Source of the DNA: JAQUVS01 sp964389735
GTDB taxonomy: Bacteria > Bacillota_I > Bacilli_A > RF39 > UBA660
Assembly: GCA_964389735.1 (NCBI GenBank)
Contig: CAYMEJ010000038.1
Coordinates: 1-8,425, forward strand
Direction: 5' to 3'
Length of the DNA: 8,425 nt
Below the pieces are notes generated by a model that did not search any database, had not been told where the DNA came from, and was given only the letters and a program-made list of their open reading frames with translations. The position numbers and the translations under genes are program-made. Within the stretch, counting starts at the first letter, position 1. The number at the start of each line of letters is the position of its first letter. Shown piece by piece: positions 1 through 5,491 of the stretch.

Positions 1-1
1 T

Positions 2-652
2 AAATATGCTAAAGTAAAACCAATTAGAAATGAAATGGGAATAACAACAGACTTTGAAGTAGAAGGAGAATTCCCTAAATATGGTAATGATGATGATAAA
101 GCAGATGAAATAGGAATAGATTTAGTAAATAGATTTTATAGTAAATTAAAATCTCATCCATTATATAAAAATGCAAAACATACATTATCAATTCTTACAA
201 TTACATCAAATGTAGTATATGGTAAGAAAACAGGATCAACTCCAGATGGAAGAAAAGCAGGAGTACCTTTTGCACCAGGAGCAAATCCAATGCATGGAAG
301 AGATTCATCAGGTGCATTAGCATCACTTAATTCAGTAGCAAAAATACCATATGCAGATGTTTGTGAAGATGGTATATCAAATACATTCTCAATAGTACCT
401 ACAACACTAGGTATGAATAAAGAAGAACAAGTAACTAACTTAGTATCAGTATTAGATGGATACTTTGTACAAGGAGCACATCATTTAAATGTAAATGTTT
501 TAAATAGAGAAACACTTATGGATGCAATGGAACATCCAGAAAAATATCCTTTATTAACAATTCGTGTTTCAGGATATGCAGTAAGATTTAATAGATTAAC
601 TAGAAATCAACAAGAAGAAGTAATAGCAAGAACATTCCACGAAAAGATGTAA
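2..652 (+). CDS. pflB: Pyruvate formate-lyase (formate C-acetyltransferase), C-terminal part
   Basis: This is the 3' end of a gene that begins before the window. It encodes about the last 216 residues of an enzyme normally near 750 residues. The enzyme converts pyruvate and CoA to acetyl-CoA and formate in anaerobic cytoplasmic metabolism. Visible family landmarks are ITSNVVYGKKTG, TPDGRKAG, PGANPMHGRD and, near the end, RVSGYAVRF. The glycine of RVSGYAVRF (codon 572-574) is the residue that carries the stable glycyl radical in this family. The active-site cysteine pair lies upstream, outside the window. The open frame runs back to base 2 without a stop, and residues before the first in-frame ATG (YAKVKPIRNE) also match the family, so that ATG is not the start. 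The stop overlaps the pflA start by one base. Identification is very secure. Assignment to pyruvate rather than another glycyl-radical substrate rests on the neighbouring activase and overall resemblance. Confidence 0.97.
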   Translation, partial: KYAKVKPIRNEMGITTDFEVEGEFPKYGNDDDKADEIGIDLVNRFYSKLKSHPLYKNAKHTLSILTITSNVVYGKKTGSTPDGRKAGVPFAPGANPMHGRDSSGALASLNSVAKIPYADVCEDGISNTFSIVPTTLGMNKEEQVTNLVSVLDGYFVQGAHHLNVNVLNRETLMDAMEHPEKYPLLTIRVSGYAVRFNRLTRNQQEEVIARTFHEKM

Positions 653-1356
653 TGAAAGCAAGTATTGATTCAATAGAAACATTAGGACTAGTAGATGGTC
701 CTGGAATAAGAACTGTAATATTTTTTACAGGATGCAAATTAAGATGTAAATACTGTCATAATCCAGAAATGTGGACAAAAGGAAATGAAAATTACACAGT
801 AGATGAATTAGTTAATAAAATATTAAGATATAAACCATATTATAAAAATAATGGTGGAGTAACATTTTCAGGAGGAGAACCTTTATTACATATAGATTTT
901 CTTCTGGAAATATGTAAAAAATTAAAAGAACATAATATTAATATAGCAATAGATACTGCAGGAGTAGGACTAGGAGAATATGATGAACTATTAAAGTATG
1001 TTGATATAGTACTCTTAGATATAAAACATATATCAAGAGAAGGATATAAAAATATAACAGGTAGAGATATGGATGATTCCCTAGTATTCATGAATGCTTT
1101 AAATAGATCTAATGCTAAAGTATGGATAAGACAAGTAATAGTACCTAATATTATGGATAATGAAGAATATATGAATGGATTACATAAATTTATTAAACAA
1201 ATAAAGAACGTAGAAAGAATAGATTTCTTACCATATCATAAACTAGGTTCAGAAAAATATGAAAGATTAGGAATACCTAATCCATATAAAGATTTAGAAG
1301 AAATGTCTAAAGAAAAATCAAATGAATTATATGAAAACTTTATGAAATTATCATAA
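652..1356 (+). CDS. pflA: Pyruvate formate-lyase activating enzyme (radical SAM)
   Basis: This 234-residue enzyme uses a 4Fe-4S cluster and S-adenosylmethionine to abstract hydrogen from the PFL glycine and so switch the lyase on. The cluster motif CxxxCxxC is intact as C28, C32 and C35 in GCKLRCKYCHNPEMW. The SAM-contacting SGGEPL motif is at about residues 73-78. The N-terminal DGPGIRTVIFFTGC stretch is typical of PflA. Length is close to the usual 240-250 residues. The ATG shares its A with the last base of the pflB TAA (TAATG). No good Shine-Dalgarno site precedes it, so translation probably depends on ribosomes finishing pflB. A strong terminator sits across its own stop codon, making this the last gene of the operon. 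Confidence 0.96.
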   Translation: MKASIDSIETLGLVDGPGIRTVIFFTGCKLRCKYCHNPEMWTKGNENYTVDELVNKILRYKPYYKNNGGVTFSGGEPLLHIDFLLEICKKLKEHNINIAIDTAGVGLGEYDELLKYVDIVLLDIKHISREGYKNITGRDMDDSLVFMNALNRSNAKVWIRQVIVPNIMDNEEYMNGLHKFIKQIKNVERIDFLPYHKLGSEKYERLGIPNPYKDLEEMSKEKSNELYENFMKLS

Positions 1357-1364
1357 AGTTTTTT
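1334..1364 (+). terminator. Intrinsic terminator ending the pflB-pflA operon
   Basis: A perfect 12-bp stem (1334-1345 with 1351-1362) has a 5-base AATTA loop and runs into six T residues (1359-1364). The pflA stop codon TAA (1354-1356) lies within the 3' arm, so the hairpin is built from the last codons of pflA. Confidence 0.85.
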
Positions 1365-1365
1365 A

Positions 1366-1394
1366 TTGATAATTAAAATAAAATATGTTAGTAT
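1366..1394 (+). promoter_or_regulatory. Promoter candidate for the 1417 gene
   Basis: TTGATA (1366-1371), a 17-base spacer and TAGTAT (1389-1394) preceded by the extended -10 element TATG (1384-1387). It begins two bases after the pfl terminator T-run. A start point near 1401 would leave a leader of about 16 bases holding the ribosome site. Confidence 0.65.
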
Positions 1395-1416
1395 AATTAA
1401 CCAAGGAAGTGGTATT

Positions 1417-1773
1417 ATGTTTGAACATAATGTAAAGAATCTATATGTTGGAAATGCATATGCATTAGCAGGAGAATTTCAATTAAGAACTATGACTAGT
1501 TATATAGTTCAAGAAAAAGAAATAGCAGTAGTAAAAGTAAATAATAAAGATGAAGAAAATAATATGCCAGCTAAATATAGATGTATAGATAATTCCTGGT
1601 TTTTTAATAAAACTTTAAATGAAGTTGATAAAAGGGATGAAGAAGGAATTACTAATTTAGTATGCGTAGGTGATTATTATTATCAGTCAGGAATACCAAA
1701 ATTAACTAAAAGATTCAAAGAAGAAAATGCATTAATTTATGCAAAATTAGATCGTCATAAAAGATTTTTTTAA
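1417..1773 (+). CDS. Small protein of unknown function, paralog of the 1849 gene
   Basis: This is a 118-residue, soluble-looking protein with no signal peptide or membrane segment. I do not recognise a named family. The ATG at 1417 is chosen over an upstream in-frame TTG at 1366 because AAGGAAG (1403-1409) sits at correct spacing before it and the upstream codons lie inside the promoter. Its N-terminus (MFEHNVKNLYVG) and C-terminal block (YYYQSGIPKLTKRFKEE) match those of the next gene (MFQNNVKNIYIG; YYNQDGTKKLSKRFKKES), while the middle differs. This suggests an old tandem duplication. It has its own promoter and terminator and so appears to be expressed alone. Two tryptophan/phenylalanine-rich positions (SWFF, RFF at the end) are visible, but no catalytic motif is evident. 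Confidence 0.8.
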   Translation: MFEHNVKNLYVGNAYALAGEFQLRTMTSYIVQEKEIAVVKVNNKDEENNMPAKYRCIDNSWFFNKTLNEVDKRDEEGITNLVCVGDYYYQSGIPKLTKRFKEENALIYAKLDRHKRFF

Positions 1774-1802
1774 AATTCACAGTATTATTGTGGATTTTTT
1801 TT
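1772..1802 (+). terminator. Intrinsic terminator after the 1417 gene
   Basis: A 10-bp stem (1772-1781 with 1789-1798) contains one G-U pair, has a 7-base GTATTAT loop, and leads into a T-run at 1795-1802. It starts inside the TAA stop codon (1771-1773). Confidence 0.8.
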
Positions 1803-1817
1803 CTTATTTTAAGAAAA

Positions 1818-1828
1818 TATGTTAAAAT
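1818..1828 (+). promoter_or_regulatory. Extended -10 promoter element for the 1849 operon
   Basis: TATG (1818-1821), one base, then TAAAAT (1823-1828) fits the Gram-positive extended -10 pattern TRTGnTATAAT. The sequence at the -35 position (1800-1805, TTTCTT) is poor, so the extended element would carry the promoter. A start near 1835 leaves a leader of about 14 bases. Confidence 0.55.
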
Positions 1829-1848
1829 ATTAGTAGGGGGAATCAGAA

Positions 1849-2202
1849 ATGTTTCAAAACAATGTCAAGAACATCTATATAGGAGATATAGAAAATATTA
1901 TGAGTATATGTGAAGCAGGAGGAAGAATATCATATTATGATAGTGTCACATATAAAGCGGTAGTAATTAAAGAAATAAAAGATGAAAAAGGAACAAAGAA
2001 AGTAGTATACAGGGAAGCTAAAACAGATAAAATATATGAGGAATTAAATGATGCTGCAATTAAAGACAATGTAGTATTACTAACACCTGTAGAAGAATAC
2101 TATAATCAAGATGGAACAAAGAAATTGTCAAAAAGATTTAAAAAGGAATCAAGACCAGTATTTAAAATGGTTGATGAATGTTATAAGAAGGGATGGCTAT
2201 AG
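1849..2202 (+). CDS. Small protein of unknown function, first gene of an RNA-modification operon
   Basis: This 117-residue soluble protein is related to its upstream neighbour through an MFxxNVKNxYxG start and a YYxQxGxxKLxKRFKxE block near residues 90-105. The central part is lysine- and glutamate-rich. AGGGGG (1835-1840) eight bases before the ATG is a good ribosome site. Its TAG stop shares a base with the likely GTG start of the methyltransferase gene, and no terminator separates the two, so it is co-transcribed with two genes whose families act on RNA. That context permits a role in RNA or ribosome metabolism, but nothing in the protein itself shows one. The function is unknown. Confidence 0.8.
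   Translation: MFQNNVKNIYIGDIENIMSICEAGGRISYYDSVTYKAVVIKEIKDEKGTKKVVYREAKTDKIYEELNDAAIKDNVVLLTPVEEYYNQDGTKKLSKRFKKESRPVFKMVDECYKKGWL
2188..2192 (+). promoter_or_regulatory. Ribosome binding site that selects the GTG start at 2202
   Basis: AAGGG directly abuts an in-frame ATG at 2193, which leaves no spacer, but it lies nine bases before the GTG at 2202. The spacing favours the GTG. Confidence 0.55.
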
Positions 2203-3071
2203 TGAACTTAGCAAAAGATTGGAAAGAATATGAAATATTAGACTCTTCAAATGGAGAGAAATATGAAAGATGGGGAAACATATATTTATTAAGACCAGAT
2301 CCACAAATAATATGGGATAATGGTCAATTAAAAAATAAATATAGTAATATAAATGCTCACTATTTAAGAAGTAATACTGGTGGAGGACACTGGGAAAATT
2401 TAAAGAAAACTCCCGAAAGATGGACTGTTAGTTATAAGAATTTAACATTTAATATTAAACAAATGGGTTTTAAACATACTGGATTATTTCCAGAACAAGC
2501 AGTTAATTGGGATTATATGATAGAAAAAATAAAAAAGTCCAATAGAGAAATAAAAGTATTAAATTTATTTGCTTACACTGGAGGAGCAACAGTAGCATGC
2601 CTTTCTGCAGGAGCAAGTGTAGTGCATGTAGACTCTTCAAGAGGAATGACTGATTGGGCAAAAGAAAATGTTGAATCATCAGGACTTAAAGATAAACCAG
2701 TAAGATATATTGTAGATGATGTAATAAAATTTGTTAAAAGAGAAATTAGAAGAGGAAATAAGTATAATGCTATAATTATGGATCCACCAAGCTATGGAAG
2801 AGGAGCAGGTGGAGAAGTATGGGATATAGAAAAAGATTTAGACGAATTATTAAAACTATGTTCAGAAATATTAAGCGATAATCCACTATTCTTGTTGATA
2901 AATTCCTATACAACAGGATTATCTAAAGAAGTATTAGTTAATTTACTAAAACTAAGAATAGGATCTATATATGATGGAAAGATAGAATCATATGAAGTAG
3001 GAATACCAATTAAAGAAAATAACTTAGTATTACCATGTGGAATCTCAGGAAGGTTTGAATCTAATGAATAA
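2202..3071 (+). CDS. Class I SAM-dependent methyltransferase, RlmI/RlmK-like
   Basis: This 289-residue protein belongs, from its sequence pattern, to the COG1092-type methyltransferases, several of which methylate cytosine or guanine in 23S rRNA. It shows SAM motif I as LNLFAYTGGATVACLSAGA from about residue 119, the acidic ribose-binding residue in VDSSRGM (D144), and motif IV DPPSYGRG from D194. The stretch FKHTGLFPEQAVNWDYM before motif I is typical of the Firmicute members. An N-terminal PUA domain, present in E. coli RlmI, is not evident: the segment before the fold is only about 110 residues and carries the GEKYERWGNIYLLRPDPQ pattern instead. A GTG start at 2202 is preferred over ATG at 2193 on ribosome-site spacing. 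The actual RNA target is not determined. It overlaps the pseudouridine synthase gene by eight bases. Confidence 0.88.
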   Translation: MNLAKDWKEYEILDSSNGEKYERWGNIYLLRPDPQIIWDNGQLKNKYSNINAHYLRSNTGGGHWENLKKTPERWTVSYKNLTFNIKQMGFKHTGLFPEQAVNWDYMIEKIKKSNREIKVLNLFAYTGGATVACLSAGASVVHVDSSRGMTDWAKENVESSGLKDKPVRYIVDDVIKFVKREIRRGNKYNAIIMDPPSYGRGAGGEVWDIEKDLDELLKLCSEILSDNPLFLLINSYTTGLSKEVLVNLLKLRIGSIYDGKIESYEVGIPIKENNLVLPCGISGRFESNE

Positions 3072-3723
3072 AATAGAAGTATTATATGAAGATAACCATA
3101 TAATAGGAGTATTTAAACCTAATAATATATTGTCCCAATCAGATGCAACAAAAGATATTGATTTATTAACAATGACAAAAGAATATATTAAAGAAAAATA
3201 TAATAAACCAGGAAATGTATATTTAGGTCTAGTACATAGATTAGATAGACCAGTAAGTGGAGTAATGATATTTGCTAAATCAAGTAAAGCAGCAGCAAGA
3301 CTTACAAATATGATAAAAAATCATCAAATTGAAAAAAGATATTATGCTGTAATAAATGGTACTATGAAAGAAAAAAATGGAGTATTAAAAGATTACTTAC
3401 TAAAAGATGAAAATGGCAATGCAGTTATTACTGACAAAGAACATGGTAAAGAATCAATACTAGAATATAATGTCTTAGAAGAAAAAGAAGGATTATCATT
3501 AATTGATATTAATCTTAAAACTGGAAGACATCACCAAATAAGAATTCAATTTGCATCAAGAAATCATCCATTATATGGTGATCAAAGGTATGGAAAACAA
3601 GATAATAATCAAATAGCGCTCCATTCTTATAAATTGAAATTTACTCATCCAGTAAGTAAAGAAATAATAGAAATAATTAGAAAACCTGAAAAAAAGGGGA
3701 TTTGGAAAAACTTTAAAATATAA
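3064..3723 (+). CDS. RluA-family pseudouridine synthase
   Basis: This 219-residue enzyme isomerises uridine to pseudouridine in rRNA or tRNA. The catalytic motif HRLDRPVSG is intact, with the nucleophilic aspartate at D61. The second family motif, LKTGRHHQIRIQF, has G154-R155 near residues 154-160. It lacks the N-terminal S4 RNA-binding domain carried by RluC and RluD, so it is a minimal catalytic-domain form, and its specific target site cannot be read from sequence. The ATG at 3064 is chosen because AGGAAGG (3047-3053) precedes it by ten bases; a GTG at 3037 would add only nine residues and lacks such a site. It is the third gene of the 1849-3723 operon, and a weak AT-rich terminator follows. 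Confidence 0.93.
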   Translation: MNKIEVLYEDNHIIGVFKPNNILSQSDATKDIDLLTMTKEYIKEKYNKPGNVYLGLVHRLDRPVSGVMIFAKSSKAAARLTNMIKNHQIEKRYYAVINGTMKEKNGVLKDYLLKDENGNAVITDKEHGKESILEYNVLEEKEGLSLIDINLKTGRHHQIRIQFASRNHPLYGDQRYGKQDNNQIALHSYKLKFTHPVSKEIIEIIRKPEKKGIWKNFKI

Positions 3724-3727
3724 AATG

Positions 3728-3757
3728 AAAAATATGTTGATTTTGCATATTTTTTTT
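3728..3757 (+). terminator. AT-rich intrinsic terminator after the pseudouridine synthase gene
   Basis: A perfect 9-bp stem, AAAAATATG (3728-3736) with CATATTTTT (3746-3754), has a 9-base loop and continues into T residues up to 3757. Only one G-C pair is present, so it may be a leaky terminator. Confidence 0.6.
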
Positions 3758-3771
3758 GTTATCATTATAAT
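3743..3771 (+). promoter_or_regulatory. Promoter for the repeat-protein gene
   Basis: TTGCAT (3743-3748), a 17-base spacer and a consensus TATAAT (3766-3771). The -35 box lies inside the loop and 3' arm of the preceding terminator. A start near 3778 gives a leader of about 22 bases carrying AAGGGAGAAGGA. Confidence 0.75.
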
Positions 3772-3799
3772 AGAATAAAATAAGGGAGAAGGATTTAAT

Positions 3800-4627
3800 A
3801 TGAATATTTTATCAATAAGTGCAGATTTTTTACTTTCAATACCAGGACTATTAATAATAGCAGGTGTAGTACTATTAGTAATAGCAATAGTTATATATAT
3901 AGTAAGTGCAAGTAAAAATAAAAAAGCAAAAGTAGAGGAAACAACACCAGTTGTAGCTGAAAGTGCTGTACAAGCACCAGAAGTAACACCTGAAGTAAAA
4001 GATGCTGAAGAAATAGTAATTACAGCACCTAAAGTTGATCCATTTGAAACAGTAAATACAATAGAACCAATAGCACCAGTTGCTGTTGAAACTCCAGTAG
4101 TTACTGAAACACCAGCTGTTGTTGAAACACCAGTTGTTGAAGAAATTAATCCAGTTATGCCAACAATGGAACCAATTCAAGAAGTTCAACCAATTGAACC
4201 AGTAATGCCAACAGTAGAACCAGTTCAAGAAGTTCAACCAACTGAACCAGAACATAGACCAATCTATGGTGGAGTTGATCCATTAGAAGCTACACAAAAA
4301 ATACCAACAATTGAACCAAACCATATACCATATGGTGGTGGATTACAATCAACACCAGTTGTTGAAGAAGTATCAGCACCTGTTGAAGCAGAACCAGTTC
4401 AAGAAGTTCAACCGATTGAACCAGTTATGCCAACTGTAGAACCAGTTCAAGAAGTACAACCAATTGAACCAATCATGCCAACAGTTGAACCAGTTCAAGA
4501 AGTACAACCAATTGAACCAGTTATGCCAACTGTAGAACCAGTTCAAGAAGTACAACCAATTGAACCAGTTATGCCAACAGTAGAACCTGTAGCACCAACT
4601 GCTGCACCAGAAATAGAAGAACTATAA
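3800..4627 (+). CDS. Single-pass membrane protein with long acidic Pro/Glu/Gln/Val repeat tail
   Basis: This 275-residue protein has no recognised family. Residues 10-36 form one hydrophobic helix, directly followed by a lysine cluster (SKNKKAK, about 38-44). By the positive-inside rule this puts the C-terminal tail in the cytoplasm and the short N-terminus outside. The remaining 230 residues are low complexity, acidic, rich in P, E, V and Q, and almost free of basic residues, so they are probably disordered. The tail holds 16-residue repeats of the form EPVQEVQPIEPVMPTV: one full and one partial copy near residues 124-150, then four copies at about 198-261. A spacer between them carries two YGG motifs and ATQKIP. 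The layout recalls ZipA (outside N-terminus, one helix, basic patch, P/Q-rich linker), but no FtsZ-binding domain follows, so that likeness is topological only. A wall-spanning tail is the alternative if the orientation is reversed. It appears monocistronic. Confidence 0.9.
   Translation: MNILSISADFLLSIPGLLIIAGVVLLVIAIVIYIVSASKNKKAKVEETTPVVAESAVQAPEVTPEVKDAEEIVITAPKVDPFETVNTIEPIAPVAVETPVVTETPAVVETPVVEEINPVMPTMEPIQEVQPIEPVMPTVEPVQEVQPTEPEHRPIYGGVDPLEATQKIPTIEPNHIPYGGGLQSTPVVEEVSAPVEAEPVQEVQPIEPVMPTVEPVQEVQPIEPIMPTVEPVQEVQPIEPVMPTVEPVQEVQPIEPVMPTVEPVAPTAAPEIEEL
4151..4249 (+). repeat. First block of the 48-base coding repeat (one full and two partial copies)
   Basis: A half unit (4151-4168), one complete unit (4169-4216) and a 33-base partial unit (4217-4249) encode variants of EPVQEVQPIEPVMPTV. 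This block is more diverged (PI for PV, PT for PI) than the second one. Confidence 0.9.
4391..4582 (+). repeat. Four tandem 48-base coding repeats
   Basis: Exact units are 4391-4438, 4439-4486, 4487-4534 and 4535-4582. Units 3 and 4 differ at one base, units 1 and 3 at two, and units 2 and 3 at four, with most changes synonymous. Such close copies indicate recent unit duplication. Confidence 0.95.
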
Positions 4628-4651
4628 GACGAGAAATCGTCTTTTTCTTTT
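4626..4651 (+). terminator. Intrinsic terminator with GAAA tetraloop after the repeat-protein gene
   Basis: AAGACGA (4626-4632) pairs with TCGTCTT (4637-4643) around a GAAA loop, a GNRA-type tetraloop, followed by TTTTCTTTT. The stem starts within the TAA stop (4625-4627). Confidence 0.85.
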
Positions 4652-4662
4652 ACTACAAATAA

Positions 4663-4691
4663 TTGTATAAAAACAAAATATATGTTAAACT
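4663..4691 (+). promoter_or_regulatory. Promoter for the 4710-5443 gene pair
   Basis: TTGTAT (4663-4668), a 17-base spacer, extended -10 TATG (4681-4684) and TAAACT (4686-4691). A start near 4698 would fall at the first base of the ribosome site AGGAGTGAT (4698-4706), giving a leader of only about 12 bases. Confidence 0.65.
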
Positions 4692-4709
4692 TAATATAGG
4701 AGTGATAAT

Positions 4710-5183
4710 ATGAACGCAGTCGTAATTGAAGAAGATAGAACATTTATTGATAAAATAAAAGATAAGATCGAGAAAACAAGAGAAAAATATCAAAGAGAAG
4801 TTGTTGATACTGGTAAATCAGATGAAATAGATCAAAAAATTGAGAAAAAAGCAGAAATGACAAAGAAAACAATAAAAGTTGCTGGAGGAATAGCAACAGC
4901 ACTATTATTAATTTGTCCAGCTGATGGACCATTTGGAGAAATATTAACAGCTTTAGCAACACCTGCCTTAGTAGAATTAGTAGATGTAAAAGCAGATATT
5001 GAAAAAAAGGCAACATTAGGATTAAAAAATGTAATGGAAAGAAAAGTGTTAAAAGCAGATAGACCAAATCATGTAGAAACATATGATTTAATAAATGATC
5101 CAAAAGGTTTCTTAGGAGATGCACAAAAATTATCAAGTTCAATTAATAATGCAGTAGAAGCACTTGGAGGTATGAAAAGATAA
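4710..5183 (+). CDS. Protein of unknown function with a helical hairpin-like hydrophobic centre
   Basis: This 157-residue protein is not recognised. Residues 8-53 are strongly charged (DKIKDKIEKTREKYQRE, DQKIEKKAEMTKK) and look like an amphipathic or coiled-coil helix. A hydrophobic stretch follows at about 54-70 (TIKVAGGIATALLLICP), then a PADGPFGE turn, then a second moderately hydrophobic helix at about 76-92. The rest is mixed and ends in a Ser/Asn/Gly-rich helix. There is no signal peptide. It could be a peripheral or inserted membrane protein or a self-assembling helical protein; the sequence does not decide. AGGAGTGAT just before the ATG is a near-ideal ribosome site, suggesting high expression. 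Its TAA overlaps the next ATG (TAATG), so the two products are probably made together. Confidence 0.8.
   Translation: MNAVVIEEDRTFIDKIKDKIEKTREKYQREVVDTGKSDEIDQKIEKKAEMTKKTIKVAGGIATALLLICPADGPFGEILTALATPALVELVDVKADIEKKATLGLKNVMERKVLKADRPNHVETYDLINDPKGFLGDAQKLSSSINNAVEALGGMKR
5166..5171 (+). promoter_or_regulatory. Ribosome binding site for the 5183 gene inside the upstream gene
   Basis: GGAGGT lies in the last codons of the 4710 gene, eleven bases before the ATG at 5183, so the second gene has its own site in addition to the TAATG overlap. Confidence 0.6.
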
Positions 5184-5443
5184 TGGAAAGTAAAATAGTT
5201 GAATACCAAGATGGTAAAAAAGTAAAAATAGATATATTATTCTCATTTAGAGTAGAAGAATATAATAAAGATTATGTAGCATACATGCTTAATGATGATG
5301 GAATATCACCTACAGTAGCAGTATTTATATCAGAAGTTGATTCTTCAAATGAAACTATAGTAATAAAAGAAATACCTGAAGAAGAATATGCATTTGTACT
5401 TGAAACATATGAAAATATTAAAAAAATGATAGAAGAGGACTAG
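5183..5443 (+). CDS. Small DUF1292-like protein
   Basis: This 86-residue acidic, soluble protein has the pattern of the DUF1292 (UPF0473) family: a beta-rich start (VKIDILFSFRVEEYNKDYVAYMLNDD), then VAVFISEVDSS, and an IPEEEYAFVLETYENIKKMIEED helical end. Family members are small proteins of unknown function common in Firmicutes. Assignment is by remembered pattern only. It starts by a one-base overlap with the 4710 gene. Its stop codon lies inside the terminator hairpin. In other Firmicutes DUF1292 genes often sit by yrrK and other housekeeping genes; that neighbourhood is not seen here. Confidence 0.65.
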   Translation: MESKIVEYQDGKKVKIDILFSFRVEEYNKDYVAYMLNDDGISPTVAVFISEVDSSNETIVIKEIPEEEYAFVLETYENIKKMIEED

Positions 5444-5462
5444 TAATTATACTAGTTTTTTT
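5439..5462 (+). terminator. Intrinsic terminator after the DUF1292-like gene
   Basis: ACTAGTA (5439-5445) pairs with TACTAGT (5450-5456) around an ATTA loop, followed by a run of T residues to 5462. The stop codon TAG (5441-5443) is inside the 5' arm. Confidence 0.82.
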
Positions 5463-5463
5463 A

Positions 5464-5469
5464 TATAAT
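5464..5469 (+). promoter_or_regulatory. Possible -10 box for the HAD-like gene
   Basis: A consensus TATAAT immediately follows the preceding T-run, 22 bases before the ATG at 5492. No convincing -35 hexamer is present at 17-base spacing (5441-5446 is TAGTAA), so this is a weak call. Confidence 0.35.
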
Positions 5470-5491
5470 AATAACTTATCGGGGTGGTACT

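Noticed and set aside
840..1091. Reverse-strand open frame opposite pflA
   Set aside because: It lies wholly antisense to a strongly conserved radical SAM gene, has no ribosome site, and its product has no plausible pattern.
1366..1416. TTG start extending the first small unknown gene
   Set aside because: The region holds the promoter and ribosome site, and the paralog begins at the position equivalent to 1417.
3733..3743. TATGTT at 3733 as another extended -10 promoter
   Set aside because: It is followed by TGATTT rather than a -10-like hexamer, it lies in a terminator stem, and a much better TTGCAT/TATAAT promoter overlaps just downstream.
3875..4255. Reverse-strand open frame rich in Trp, Phe, Cys and Asn opposite the repeat protein
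   Set aside because: The composition is just the complement of proline/glutamate/valine repeat codons. The forward frame has a promoter, ribosome site, membrane helix and terminator. The 4373-4555 frame is rejected for the same reason.
4288..4302. Phosphothreonine/FHA-ligand site at ATQKIP in the repeat protein
   Set aside because: A TQxI-like word alone is too short to support a functional claim; kept only as a possible motif to compare among homologs.
4391..4582. CRISPR-like array
   Set aside because: The 48-base units are directly adjacent without unique spacers, keep the reading frame and encode a regular peptide repeat.
4744..5142. Reverse-strand leucine-rich open frame
   Set aside because: It is antisense to the 4710 gene. 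The leucine-rich product is the expected shadow of AT-rich coding DNA, and no start signal is present.
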